NCBI GenBank assembly: GCA_025331445.1
Contig: JAIWNE010000109.1
Span: 50,887-114,886 of the forward strand
Direction of reading: 5' to 3'
DNA: 64,000 nucleotides
From: Blakeslea trispora
Taxonomy: Eukaryota > Mucoromycota > Mucoromycetes > Mucorales > Choanephoraceae
Of this stretch, positions 24,325-35,476 are shown one piece after another; the stretch's first letter is position 1, and each line of letters opens with the position of its first letter. A program made the translations under genes and the position numbers. The notes under the pieces are model-generated. The model searched no databases. It was not told the origin of the DNA and worked only from the letters and a program-made list of their open reading frames with translations.

Positions 24325-26033
24325 ATGCATTCGTTACTTTCGGCTTCAGCCATACTACTGTTTCATGGGATACTAACTCAAGCCAAAGATTATAAAACTC
24401 GAGTAGTTATTCTGGGTGGTGGCGTCAGTGGTATCAGTGCAGCACTGAATCTGACTGCCAATAATATTTCTGATTTTATGATGGTTGAAGCCAGAGACAC
24501 ACTGGGAGGTACATAAAAAAAAAGATAGGCTTATAGAAGGCGCATGCATATACTTATCTATTCCATTTTTTCTAAGGTCGTGCTCAAGATGTGCCTTTTG
24601 CTGATGTGAATGTTGAATTGGGTTGTAACTGGGTTCAAGGGCTAGGTTCTAACCCTATCAATCAGTTGGCAATAAAGTACAGTCTTCGCACAGCTGTGAC
24701 AAATGGGGATGATGTAGTGTTTTATGATAAAAATAGCAAGCTAAATGTGAGTCAGAGGTATAAGGATATGAACGATGCCTATACGGTTATGTCTGATATT
24801 GCAGGTACAATCAACAAAGAGAAAGAGAGAGTGAGAGAGAATATGTGCTCTAAACACGGATTTGATAGACAAACGAGTTAAGAATGATCAAGTAGATGTC
24901 TCGGGGCGTGTTGGTCTTAGTTTGGCTGGCTGGCATCCCAAGGATTTTGTGGACGATGCTATTGAGTACTATGTTTGGGATTGGGAAATGGGAGAAAACC
25001 CTGAATTGTCATCCACCCTTTTTGCTGTCGTCAATGATTACTGGACTTACGGAAACAATGCATTTGGCCCTGACAGCGATGGCGATCATATGGTGATTGA
25101 TCCTCGGTAGGCATTCTCTCATTTGATTTCACAAAAAAAAACGACCAAGTTGAAATTTATACTGTCAATAGTGGTTTCAAACATATCTTTATGCAAGAAG
25201 CTGGGACAGTATTTAAAAAAGATGATGCACGTCTCCTGCTGAATACCACGGTGACTAAGATTGCTTACAATAATCAGGGAGTGACTGTGTCTACAAGACA
25301 AGGTGATACCATTCATGCCGACTATGCCATTACTACCTTTAGTCTTGGTGTACTTCAACATAGAGATGTAGAATGGGAACCAGCTCTACCTGAATGGAAA
25401 CTTGAAGGACTCTATGGTTTTCATATGGCTACCTATACAAAAATCTTTCTGAATTTTCCTCGAAAGTTCTGGGACGATCAACAGTTCATTGTTTATGCTG
25501 ATCCGGATCAACGCGGATATTATGCAGCTTGGCAAAATTTAAATGCGCCTAGGTTTTTACCCAATACTAGCGACAGCCATATCTTCTTTGTCACAGTGAC
25601 TCAAGATATGGCGCATCGTGTTGAAGCCATGGAAGATGACCAAGTCAAGGCAGAAATCATGCAAGTCTTGAAGCGCATGTACGGTGATAACATTCCCGAA
25701 CCTTCTGATTTTGTATTCCCGCGTTGGCATAGCAATCCTTTGTTTCGAGGTAGTTATTCTAACTGGCCTATTGGTGAAATGAATGAACACCATGTCAACA
25801 TGAAAGCGCCTGTAAGTAATCGTTTGTTTTTTGCTGGTGAAGCTATGTCTGATGCATACTATGGTTTCTTGCAAGGTGCTTGGCTAAGTGGAGCTGAAAC
25901 AGCTATGCATGTAGCACAGTGTGCGAAATCGACCTGTCCAGAAGCCAACTTTTATCCAGAGATCAAAAATGCAAAACTGGAAGCAAGTATTGTTCGCCGA
26001 TCTATTGTAGAAAACAATCCAGAGTTTTTGTAA
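24325..26033 (+). CDS. Secreted FAD-dependent polyamine oxidase
   Basis: Four exons (24325-24508, 24577-24804, 24869-25106, 25172-26033) give 503 aa. A signal peptide (MHSLLSASAILLFHGILTQA) precedes the dinucleotide-binding motif VVILGGGVSGISAALNL and the acidic ribose contact MMVEARDTLGG. A second FAD-contact region near the C-terminus reads LFFAGEAMSDAYYGFLQGAW. VELGCNWVQGLGSNP matches the flavin amine oxidase fold, as in plant and fungal polyamine oxidases, which oxidise spermine or spermidine and release H2O2. Several N-x-S/T sites fit secretion. Substrate preference cannot be read from sequence. Confidence 0.88.
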
Positions 26034-26847
26034 TAACAATAAAAACATTGAATATTCATTCTATTATACAGTGAACATAACATCAAGTTGCGAGTTCTTT
26101 TTTTCTTTTTCCGGCTTATGCTTCTCTTATGGACCAACCTGCGTTTTATATAGATTACTCAGGGGTTACTATAGTAATTACCTGTCCATGATTGTTTTAT
26201 CCTGCTTTAAAATACGGACTTCATCTAGGAGTCAATCCTGTATCTTGAACTAGGCAGCCTTTCCTTATAATCAGTCATTCTGTCTGCACACTGAAACCTC
26301 AAAGTGTTTTTTGCTTATTAACTCTACAAAATTAATTTCCTTTGACGCTAAACTTTTGACTCTTGTGATCAGAATGCTGCTATCATAAGACAAGTCCGCT
26401 ATTTTCCTCAGAATTAGACAGTCAAGAATTGATTGTTTGATTAACGACTAACATGAACTTCTAATCCATTCAACAATCGATCTTTGATAGTGTCAGTTCG
26501 AGTTTGTCTCAAGCAGAAAGCAAAGGACTGACAATCATTTGCTATCACACAGTGAATCAATTTCATTCACCTACTGCTTATTCAATTTAGTAAAGTTCAT
26601 GGGTTTGATTATGCTCATCTTTTGAGCAAACTGAAAAGCATTTAAAGCAAAGAGTGTGTCCTTGGAAGCTCACAAGCTGAAGTTGTATTTACTGTATATT
26701 TAATAAACAATCATTGTAGGACAATACAAAGCATGCAATTTTGCTTTTTCTTTTCTTTTTACTCCACACATAACAAAACATCGAAACTAACAAACAACAA
26801 AACAAGGGAGGGGGGGAGAGATTGAATATAATAAACCTCTTTTTTTT
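26034..26847. other. Intergenic, convergent 3' ends
   Basis: The polyamine oxidase (plus) and Mub1-like (minus) genes converge here. I see no gene or repeat apart from a purine-rich run at 26803-26821. Confidence 0.5.
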
Positions 26848-28364
26848 TTAATCCACGTCCATAGGATCTGCTTGACGCTGATGAGAAATATCTGAATTAT
26901 CTGCTTCAACCTCTGTAGAGCTCCCGGATGCAATATTTCTTACCAAGCGAGAATTCCTTCGCTGCTCATGATGCTCTTGTTGCTGTGCTTGTTGATAGAA
27001 CAGTAAGTCACCATCACGGCGACTAGTAGAGGCGGTTGCTGTGACAACAGGGAGAGAAGATCGTCTTGCAGTGGGTGAAGTTGGATTGGCTGCGTTCTGT
27101 GTATCTTGGTTATCTCCAATAGGTATAGCCATCATGTCCGATGTAGCATTATCTTCTAAATGAACCACCTGTTCGTTAGGTGGAGGAGGAGGAGGGGCAG
27201 CAGCAACTACAGCAGCAGCAGCAGCAACTGTAGTAGAAGATGTAGCCGTTGGATTAGGAGGATGGCTACTGTGTGTTCTTTCAACACACCACCATCGATG
27301 GCCATCACCCCAAGCTTTTGATTGACACTGTTTTGAACAGTATTTTGCTTTTCGACTAAGCAAAAGATAAAAAAGTAAAAAAAAGGTGAATACATGAACT
27401 TATGAATAACAGATATATATTACCATCGACGACATTTAGCAAATTCGCGAGGAAATCGTTCCCATTTTCCACAGTGCATATTAGCACATTGACGAACACC
27501 ACCTCTCGCTTCATCTTTTCTACAGGCGTTTCTCATGATCACGCCAGCCCAATAGACAATGGCTGCCGGATGCAGGCGATGTGTAAATTTCTCAACCACC
27601 GAAAAGACATTGGAGCGATGATTAGAGTGAAATGCTTGACGAATAGAAGGGTATTTGGACAGATAGGCTAGTAACTGAAGCGAGAGAAGGATGTCCTCTT
27701 CGCGGTGTAATGTAGCATCTGTGGAAAGGTTGTTAAGAAGGGGGATACTAGAAAGAGAGGCGGTATAGGGTTTGGTTTTTGGTTTCTCTGAACGGGTCAT
27801 AAAGGTACGTCGCTTGGGGATGGTAAATAGCATATTTAATTGAGATGTGGGTGAGGGTGTGCTGGCTTTTGAGATAGACTTGAGTATTTGCTTCTCGCTA
27901 TCTAATAGGCTAGAACTAGATGTAGATAGAGAAGAGAGTGCTGAGGGTTGCTTTCTTTCTTGATCTTTTTCGATCCTAGCCTTTTCGAGTGCACACATAA
28001 AGTTTTCGAGAATAGCGAGCACAACATGAACAGCGCCTGCTTCTACCACACGAGACCTGATAGCCTCCGTACCACGCACACCCACATTTACCACACACTG
28101 AAAGGCTAGCGACCACTTCCATAAGGAGTGTTTATCTGTATGCTGGCAAGTAGCCAATATTTTAACAAGTCTTTCCAGTCCTCCATCTGCTGCTAAAATC
28201 TCACGAATGCGTGGTGAAGTTGAAGTCATGTAGGCCAGATGAGTAAGTGAATTAACTAATGGTAAAGTAGCTGTACAATCTAAAGCTCTTCGATCATATA
28301 AGGTGGATGTTATGACAACAGCTGCTCTGTTTTGTGCTGGTGAGCTAAAGTTAGGTTCGCGCAT
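26848..28364 (-). CDS. Mub1/SamB-like MYND zinc-finger protein
   Basis: Two exons (28364-27424 and 27355-26848) give 482 aa; the start is MREPNFSSPAQNRAAVVITS, a conserved Mub1/SamB opening. An armadillo-like helical region covers about residues 30-270. A MYND finger at about 290-335 has cysteines in RQCANMHCGKWE, AKCRRC, YCSKQCQ and HRWWC. The intron splits the codon of one finger cysteine. The tail is Ala/Pro/Thr-rich with CAG-type repeats. In yeast, Mub1 works with the Ubr2 ligase to ubiquitinate Rpn4, which controls proteasome genes; in Aspergillus, SamB affects morphogenesis. The same role here is inference. Confidence 0.85.
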
Positions 28365-28841
28365 GCTTATATATGGAAAACAAGATGTGTATGTTTGTGT
28401 GTGTGTGTGTATGTATGTAAGTGAGATGGGGATATAGAGAAAAAGAAAAAAAGAAAAAAAGAAAAATTAATAATTGACTTGACTTTTATATTATTTTAAT
28501 TCCTATGCTATTCTCTCTCTCTCTTTTATTTTTTCTTTTCTTTGTGACTTACACAGTTAAAACTTGATAAGTGTAAATAAGGAGAAAACAAGCAATGAAA
28601 AACAAGCAATTTCTTTTACCTTGTTTTTGCTTGTTCTTTGTTTGTAAAGAAAAAAAGTTTATAAAGCGGCGGAGTTGTTTCCAATTCGACATCACACACT
28701 TGCCTTATTTGCTCGTTTTTACACTTTATTCAGAAAATATTGGGTCATACAGTCAAGCGGAAAAATTATTTGGCGTACTTTTAAAAATGAATAAATTACA
28801 CAGTGGAAAGAAAGTTTGGCACGCCAAAAACGCACCTTTTA
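28365..28841. other. Promoter side of Mub1-like gene with simple repeats
   Basis: Contains a short TG microsatellite (about 28394-28412), an AAAAAG run near 28440-28465 and a CT run near 28512. No gene seen. Confidence 0.5.
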
Positions 28842-29386
28842 TCAAATAGGTTTACGATTAAGACAACCTTCAAATTTAGCTGCAGAATATCTACAAAAGC
28901 CTTGAATGTCGCTATAAAAAAAGACCTTATTAAAACCATCTGCAATTCTAGAAGACAATGTCTCTTCTTGGAGCAGCTGCTTTCTCTTAAGCTTGCTTTT
29001 GCAAACAGACCAAGATTGCTCAATAGGGTTGAGCTCGGGCGAATAAGGTGGAAAATCGACACATCTATAGCCTCTCTTGGTGATTAGCGTTTCGATTTCC
29101 TGACAATTGTGATTAGAAGCATTGTTCATAACCAGATAATAGCCATGAAGCTCCTCATGTCGATCCATTACATCTAAAACACTACTATCAAAGCTGAAGC
29201 AATGTCCAGTAACTGTACCAGTGTTACCAGTTGCTTTTGCAGCCGAAGCTCCTGCTACTTTTCTTTTCTTTTCTTTGATGGAGGCAATGCTCTCTGTCTT
29301 CTTGCACTAATATTGATTACGCCAAAAGGGGAGATTGCGCCAAAGATTGTGGTGGTCTTAGCTCTTGTTTTAGGTACATTTATGAA
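28842..29386 (-). pseudogene. Tc1-like transposase, C-terminal fragment
   Basis: Read on the minus strand from about 29386, the fragment gives NVPKTRAKTTTIFGAISPFG, SKKRK, DRHEELHGYYLVMNNASNHN and LNPIEQSW, ending at 28842. It parallels the transposase at 2446-3751. The second catalytic Asp of the usual MDN motif is Asn (MNN) and the N-terminal half is missing, so it is inactive. It shows that the dead copy at 3436 once had CGA rather than TGA. Confidence 0.75.
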
Positions 29387-29658
29387 AGTTCTCGAAAATA
29401 CGATATTTGGAGATTCTGTATACACTCATTGACATTTTGAAACCCACTGATTGGATATTTTATTTTACGCTTATTGCTTTTTTGCTTTGTGCCAAAATCC
29501 ATCATTTGGGAGCGTATGCGTGGATTGTGGAGAGAATGGTCATTATACTATATATATATATTTCAAATACAAGCTATACTCCAACAATTTTCTTCCTTCT
29601 TAACATGTAACAATACAATCAGTCAATGAGTATGGGTATCAAAAACAATTGTTTTTCT

Positions 29659-31473
29659 TTATTTGGGCGAGTGATAAACTTGAGCAGCTCTTTCGGCAGC
29701 AGTGAACTGGTCTAGCAACTGGCTACTGTATTCTTTAATAAAAGCCTATTTGCCAGTTGCTAGCTTCTTCAAATATTGTTGAATGACAATCATCCTACCT
29801 TCAGCTCGTAAAAGGCCACGAGTGTTTCTTCAAGCCCGTCTGTCTCCTCGACACGAACAGGTAGTTTCAGACGCCTACCAGGAAGCACCATATCAATCCC
29901 CTCAAACTTCTTCAGGTAGTACATGTATCCACTTGTACACGTACTTACCATTCCAATCTAAACTCCAAATACAATTAGAGCCACCTGCAAGTGCATTATA
30001 CACCTGCAGGGACTTAGTGCAGCGAATACTCTTTGACTCCTGTGTCATTGAAGAATAGCTGCTCTTGCCATCTTTAACTTCAGAGATGCAGGCGGCGACT
30101 TTCTTTTCGTTGTAAGCGACTAAGTCGCTTCTTCTTCCCATTAGATTTCTAATGGTGGTAGTAGTGGGGGCAGCGGCACATTCGTTTTGCTTTCTCATTC
30201 TCTTTGTTGCTTCTGTGGTTCGTTCGCCACTTCTCCAACGCAACAAAGTATCACCAAATACAGCATTTAGAAGCTCTTTGACAACTTGGACAATGTCAGA
30301 CTCATCCAAGTCAGCTTCTCTCTTTCTTTTTCTTGTGCTAGTCACACTGCTTTCATCTTCTTCTTCACTACTGCTTTCTAAGAAAGACTGCCATTCAGTG
30401 TATTTGTTCTTCCTGGTGTGTATTGTTAGTTAAGGTAGAAATGCTAAGATAGTTTACTTACATCATGGTACAAATATAGGCAATCTGCTGCTTTGCTTCT
30501 TTTGACACCGAAATCTGAACGCCTTCATCTTTTTCAAACACGGCCTAAAAATTTAACGTCAGTGCTGTTAGCTTGCTGTTAGCTTAGCGTGTATATCTTT
30601 ATGTACTTACTTGCTTGGCATCCTTGAAGTAGCGCTTTAATTCTTCTTCTTCTTGGCTGATAATTCTTGGTGCCTTTAACTCCGCCAGCTTCTTGTATTG
30701 AGCAAGACTTAAGTAACGAGCGTATTCATCTGAATACTGCGTGCAATTAAAGTTGATAATATTTGAAACACTAAGTCTAGGTTGTCATGTTAGTTTTCTC
30801 GTGTTACGTTATACATATGTATGTCTCTTACTTCAAAACATTCTTTTGCAAACCTGTCAAGGTATCGAATGTCATTATCAACTTGCAGCTCATGATCTGT
30901 AATTGCTCAGTCAAACTCTTGTCGGCTTTTTCTTCTAAAAGAAAGACTTCAGCAGGAATGCTTTCTGATTCGACTTCATCTTCTTGTTCCTCCTTGAACT
31001 AATAGCAGCTTTTCATGAGTGCAAATCATAGAGCTAAATAATTTAAGTCTTTACCTTCTTCTCGCACCAACGAAACAAACGAGATTCCAAATTGTTCTGT
31101 ACATTCTATAAAATCAAGGAAAGAAGTGAGCAGAGATCTCATTACAAATGCACCTGTATTTACCGTTGAAGAATACAACAACTTCCACATATCCTCTTCA
31201 ACCTCAACCATACACCTCTTCATCTTTTCGTTCTTTCTTGCTTCCTTCCACAGCTCTTTGTAGCGTCGCATCCAAGTGTTTCTTAGCTGTTCCCAAGAAC
31301 TTTGGCTGCTAGTTGAAATAATTAGCATTTCATTCTTGCTGATGAAAGCTTGAAGAGAATAATCATCAAGCGATTTGTCCGTAAGAAAGGAATATAATTC
31401 TATACAAAGTTGAATCAGTAAGGGAACAAACATTATTTCCAAAAAAAATACCTTTGGCGCCTAAATAATGCAT
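29659..31473 (-). CDS. PD-(D/E)XK nuclease-like hypothetical gene, nearly intact, one frameshift
   Basis: The start is MHYLGAKELYSFL at 31473. Seven exons splice cleanly (31473-31452, 31399-31164, 31105-31055, 30998-30832, 30776-30611, 30544-30462, 30412 to about 29930), giving about 400 aa. The next segment (GYMYYLKKFEGIDMVLPGRR, near 29925-29870) is shifted by one base. It is followed by a last intron and a tail ending AERAAQVYHSPK (stop 29659-29661). The late segment has GRRSDLVAY, then ACISEVKDGK, then SKSIRCTKSL: a D, an E-x-K and a downstream K/R helix, the pattern of restriction-endonuclease-like folds. I do not recognise the family; similar repetitive Mucorales proteins exist (memory). 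The frameshift could be real or a sequencing error. Confidence 0.6.
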
Positions 31474-31544
31474 TTGTATTATCGATAGTAGTCAGAGAAG
31501 CAGCAACAAAAGGTATCAAATATGAATGAGAATTTAAGAGTGGT

Positions 31545-31678
31545 AATAACAAAGAGAAGAGGAGTATCAAATAAAGGGTGATAACAAAGAGGAGAGCAAT
31601 ATCAAATAAAGGGTGATAACAAAGAGGAGAGCAATATCAAATAAAGGGTGATAACAAAGAGAAGAGGAATATCAAAAG
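31545..31678. repeat. 35-bp minisatellite, about 4 units
   Basis: The unit begins ATAACAAAGAGGAGAGCAAT and ends AAATAAAGGGTG. The middle two units are identical and the outer two differ at a few bases. The array sits 70-200 bp upstream of the start of the gene ending at 29659. Confidence 0.85.
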
Positions 31679-31865
31679 AAAAGGACTACGCAATCTCTAT
31701 TTACGCGTTGAAATAGAATACAATAAAGTTCAGCCAATGAAAATAGCACAAATTCGGAGCCCGAAGAAGAATGTTAGTGCGTCTGTGAAATTCGAAAATA
31801 ATCAAAAAAATCTTGCAAACTATCCTTCATATGTAAATTGAGACATAAGAGCATATAGTTATTGC

Positions 31866-31958
31866 TCACACATAAGAGAATCTCTTGCAGTTGAAAGAAT
31901 GGCAGGCAGAAGTACTTGGCCACCTTGGTCTTGATCTTGGCTTAGTTTCAATGATAGA
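31866..31958 (-). pseudogene. Scrap of a second MULE-OTU gene (C-terminus)
   Basis: The minus strand reads IETKPRSRPRWPSTSACHSF then NCKRFSYV. This parallels VELKPNSKPRWPRTYPGHSF then NCKRHSLED at the end of the gene at 4378-7865. Homology stops exactly where the foldback MITE begins. Confidence 0.7.
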
Positions 31959-32165
31959 GATATATGTCGAAAGTTTCACCCCGAAATTTAATAGCAATTG
32001 ACAACCATTCTGCAATAAATAGGCTTGAATGAACCAGGATGTCATAGTATGCTTGGGAAGAAAAAGAGCTTTCTGATCATGAGATCCTGATTCATGCAAG
32101 TCCATTTCTTGTAGAATGGCTATCAATCACAGATAAATTTCGGGGTGAAACTTTCGACATATACC
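31959..32165. mobile_element. Foldback MITE, copy 1
   Basis: The ends are inverted copies of about 31 bp: ATATGTCGAAAGTTTCACCC at left and its complement ending at 32165. The imperfect pairing continues inward (ACAACCATTCTGCAATAAAT against ATAGCCATTCTACAAGAAAT on the other strand), so the whole unit of about 205 bp is one long imperfect palindrome. No coding role is likely. Confidence 0.7.
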
Positions 32166-32424
32166 TATAACGCTCTGCAATCCTTACAAGAGCTGGATTT
32201 CGTTTAAGGAACACTATTAGAGAAGTCAATGAAAGACATGCTTTCGAGTAACATAATTCTGGCTGAGCATCTTGAGGACCTTCTAACAAGCATGTCAGAA
32301 TGAAGAAAGTCCTTCTGAAAATGAAAAAGTGCCCCATTTATGGAATCAAGTTTGTAATTACAGAGTAATGTGATTATTTGGGTAAAAATCATCAGCAATA
32401 TACATTTTGAGGCATATGAAATAA

Positions 32425-32633
32425 GTGTTAAAAATTTCATCCTGAAATTTATCTGTGATTGATAGCCATTCTACAAGAAATGGACTTGCATGAATCAGGA
32501 TCTCATGATCAGAAAGCTCTTTTTCTTCCCAAGCATACTATGACATCCTGGTTCATTCAAGCCTATTTATTGCAGAATGGTTGTCAATTGCTATTAAATT
32601 TCGGGGTGAAACTTTCGACATATATCTCTATAT
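32425..32633. mobile_element. Foldback MITE, copy 2 (opposite orientation)
   Basis: Nearly identical to copy 1 but inverted, with about 260 bp between them. The right end is clean (GGGTGAAACTTTCGACATAT) and the left end has decayed (AAATTTCATCCTGAAATTTA). Together the pair forms an inverted repeat of about 190-bp arms. Confidence 0.7.
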
Positions 32634-33032
32634 TCAAAAAGCTTCAATTTTAAGACTCTGATTTGTTTATCTCACTCAAGTGTTACACAAAGAGAACAAA
32701 GAACATATAATCTATCTGATGTATCGTGTTGAACATGCATCGTATAATATTCGATACATTACTAAATCAAATACAGATCTGGTTCTGTGTTACCAAACAT
32801 ATTGACATTCCATCCTTGCACTAAATGAAACCCTCTCTTTAATCTTGTTTAAATCTTTTGATTTAACAGATAAATTACTATCATATAAAAGGCAAAAAAA
32901 GTTGTTTCTGTTTTTCTCTTTCTCTCTGTTACCTCATCAATTAGATTCTTCTAATACATCTAATCTCTTAATGCTGGAAGGAGTAAGATATCTTTTAATC
33001 TGACCTTGGTATATCTGCCCCACTAACATGCT
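32634..33032. other. Intergenic
   Basis: AT-rich, no gene seen. A TATA-like ATATAAAAGG occurs at about 32882, 150 bp before the next start codon. Confidence 0.4.
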
Positions 33033-35456
33033 ATGAATAGATCTAATCTCTCTGAGACAATGTCCTACCAAAGGACTCTACAAGTTACATTCTATTTGGG
33101 CGGTCGTTATACTCCTGCGCAACAGTTGTCTGTCAATGTGCAACAGCAACCATCTACCATAGCTCCTGGCATGAGACGTACATCCGATATGTCTGTAGAA
33201 GAATTCCATGACCTGGTTTATATCGTAGCTCGAGCCAAGCTACGAGATAGCATTATCCTTGAAAAAAACAAAAAGAAGCCAAACTACTCTGCTCTCAAAG
33301 CAAAAAATCTTGCTGGTCAAATTCCAAGAGGACTGTATGCTGATATGGATAAACATGCTAACCTCGGTTTGCGAGAATCTGCAAACAGATTTCAAAATGA
33401 TAATTCAGTGTCTCGAGCAATTGATCTTTGGAGAAGATATGCCCAACAAAATTTTGATGTCGTCCAAGAGTCTGTAAGCAATCCTACTACTGAAGCAACT
33501 AGCTCTACTCAAGCCATTGAACCTTCTTCAGAAGAGCTCCCTACCGAACCTGCTCCCTTTGTTGTTGTTGAAGAATATTTTGAAGTCTGTACTGCGTATT
33601 TTCCCTCGTTGATACGAGATGATCTTGCACCTGAAGTTAGACAACTCTTTGATACTAAGCTTGCTGAACTACTGCCTCAGACCTCCAACTTTATCAGTGA
33701 CTTTCAAACAATCATGTTTATGATAATGTCCTGTTTCTGAAGCCATACTTTTGCTGTTCGCAATGGAAAATCAGTATTTGATAGATCAAATGGCTTTCAA
33801 ATACAAAGCATCTTCCCAAGTAACTTTCAGCTACAAGATACCTTGATTTTTTCTGCCTCTCCATATGCTTCCAACTTTCTTGCCTCTCCTGATGCTAATG
33901 ACATTCCTTTTCTCTTCACTGACCGACATATTCATTTTTTGAAGTCTGGTTTTTATGGTGTTCGTGGCTTGAAAACAAAGACCAAAACAGATTATCCTTT
34001 GAGAACCCCGTTAATGGAAGCCATCTCTGACTCAGTCAACCAGTTCATCCAACCAAAAAACACTCTTCATATGGCCTACTATGAGTCTGCATTGACTAAC
34101 TATATTACCAATCTGTCTGTCATGTGGGGTGATAACAAGATGATCAACATTCTCCTAGACAAGCTTTTGTTAGTGTTGCCACGTATTCATTTGGCTCCTA
34201 CAAGAGAAAAAAAGCATCAAGAATATATCAAGTCTACGAAAAATGCCTCTAAAGAAAGAAAAGATGAAGCTGCAAAAGGAAGCAAGACAGAAGCAGGTCA
34301 TCCTACCAATTGGTTTCCACTGCTCCATCAAAGCAGAAGAAGGTTAACAGTCCGCAAAGAACGTCACCAGCTTGCAAAATACAGACAAAAATTAAAAAGC
34401 TCATCATCTGCGCATATGAAGCAAAAAGGGGAAGTTCGAATCCAAAGAAGTGAGGAACGTGTCCCAACATACAGAGAAGCTCTGAAAATTGGGGTATGTA
34501 TATCTATAAGCAACGGGAAATCAGTCACTCATCTATATCTATTATACCATTTTTAATAGGAACCCAAAACTACTTCTGCCAAGAGAAAACAACCTTCTGA
34601 GCCTGATGTCGCCGAAGGTTCTGAGCGTCCAAGAAATATCCCTGCTATCCAACATCCCTCTACTGCTTTTGCTGAGGCTGGTCCCAGTATGCTACATACT
34701 AGTCGCATGGAGTTAGATATTCCCACACAGCCGTACGAAGGAAAAGGGAAAGCGCCAATGAATCCCCAAAGCGATCCGAAACCTGTTACTTTCCAACCAC
34801 CCATGACAGGAGAGACACACACTATTCTGCCTGCTACATCAGAAGACTACGCAAGCATGAATAAAAATGATGTTGTCGAAGAAGAGGATGCTATAAAAGA
34901 TGCTGATGATGATGCTCCTAGACACAGGTTAAGTGGCTTAAAAGGCTTTATCAAGAGCTTGCTGTTGCGTGATGAAGATTTGCCTAACGAACAAGACTTG
35001 ACATGTCTGCGCTCTGACTTGAATGAGAAGGAAGCAGAAGTGTTTTTGCTTATACTACGACGCTTAAAACCTTACATCCCTTCAAAGAAAAACTACTCTC
35101 ATATTGACTACCTTTTGTAATTCTTGCGAATGATTTGCTGCGCTGTGCTGGCTATGCTAAGTTCTGTCGTAAAATCTGCCCAATGCCTGTTGCAACTCAA
35201 AAGTCCTTTAGACTGGATACACCTTCGTTATTCAAGACATTCTGCTAGCATGATGACAACAAAACGACATTTTTTGGCTATGACAACAGAGTCATTAGGG
35301 GCCCTTTGGAATACATCAATCACAAAGATGCTGTCTTCAATGATTTTTCAAGATTGATAGAATACAACAGTTGTGCAGACGTCGTAAATTGGCTTTTGCT
35401 CATCATCTTCATTTGCTGCCTGGTGAAAAGTATGTCAGAATCCTTGGTATCAACAC
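33033..35456 (+). pseudogene. Large hypothetical gene, decayed
   Basis: Starts MNRSNLSETMSYQRTLQVTF. Segments in order: an N-terminal part with EEFHDLVYIVARAKLRDSI and an Ala/Pro/Glu-rich linker; VYDNVLFLK then HTFAVRNGKSVFDRSNGF; a basic stretch; an intron at about 34494-34559; a Pro/Asp-rich linker; then LPNEQDLTCLRSDLNEKEAE. The C-terminus reads YAKFCRKICPMPVATQKSF, TTFFGYDNRVIRGPLEY and HHLHLLPGEKYVRILG, ending at 35456. Frame breaks lie near 33720-33740, 35120, 35250 and 35360. I do not recognise the family. It stops 20 bp before the truncated copy of the multi-copy gene, so the two look joined by rearrangement. Confidence 0.55.
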
Positions 35457-35476
35457 ATTGGAGTAGCTGCGTGGTA

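Noticed and set aside
28770..28820. TTTGGC words 46 bp apart beside the Tc1 fragment, as a possible periodic array
   Set aside because: Only two copies with no middle word; too weak to call alongside the arrays at 3.7-4.0 kb.
31545..31678. Tandem 35-bp units as a possible CRISPR-like array
   Set aside because: Units are directly adjacent with no spacers, so it is a minisatellite in a eukaryotic genome.
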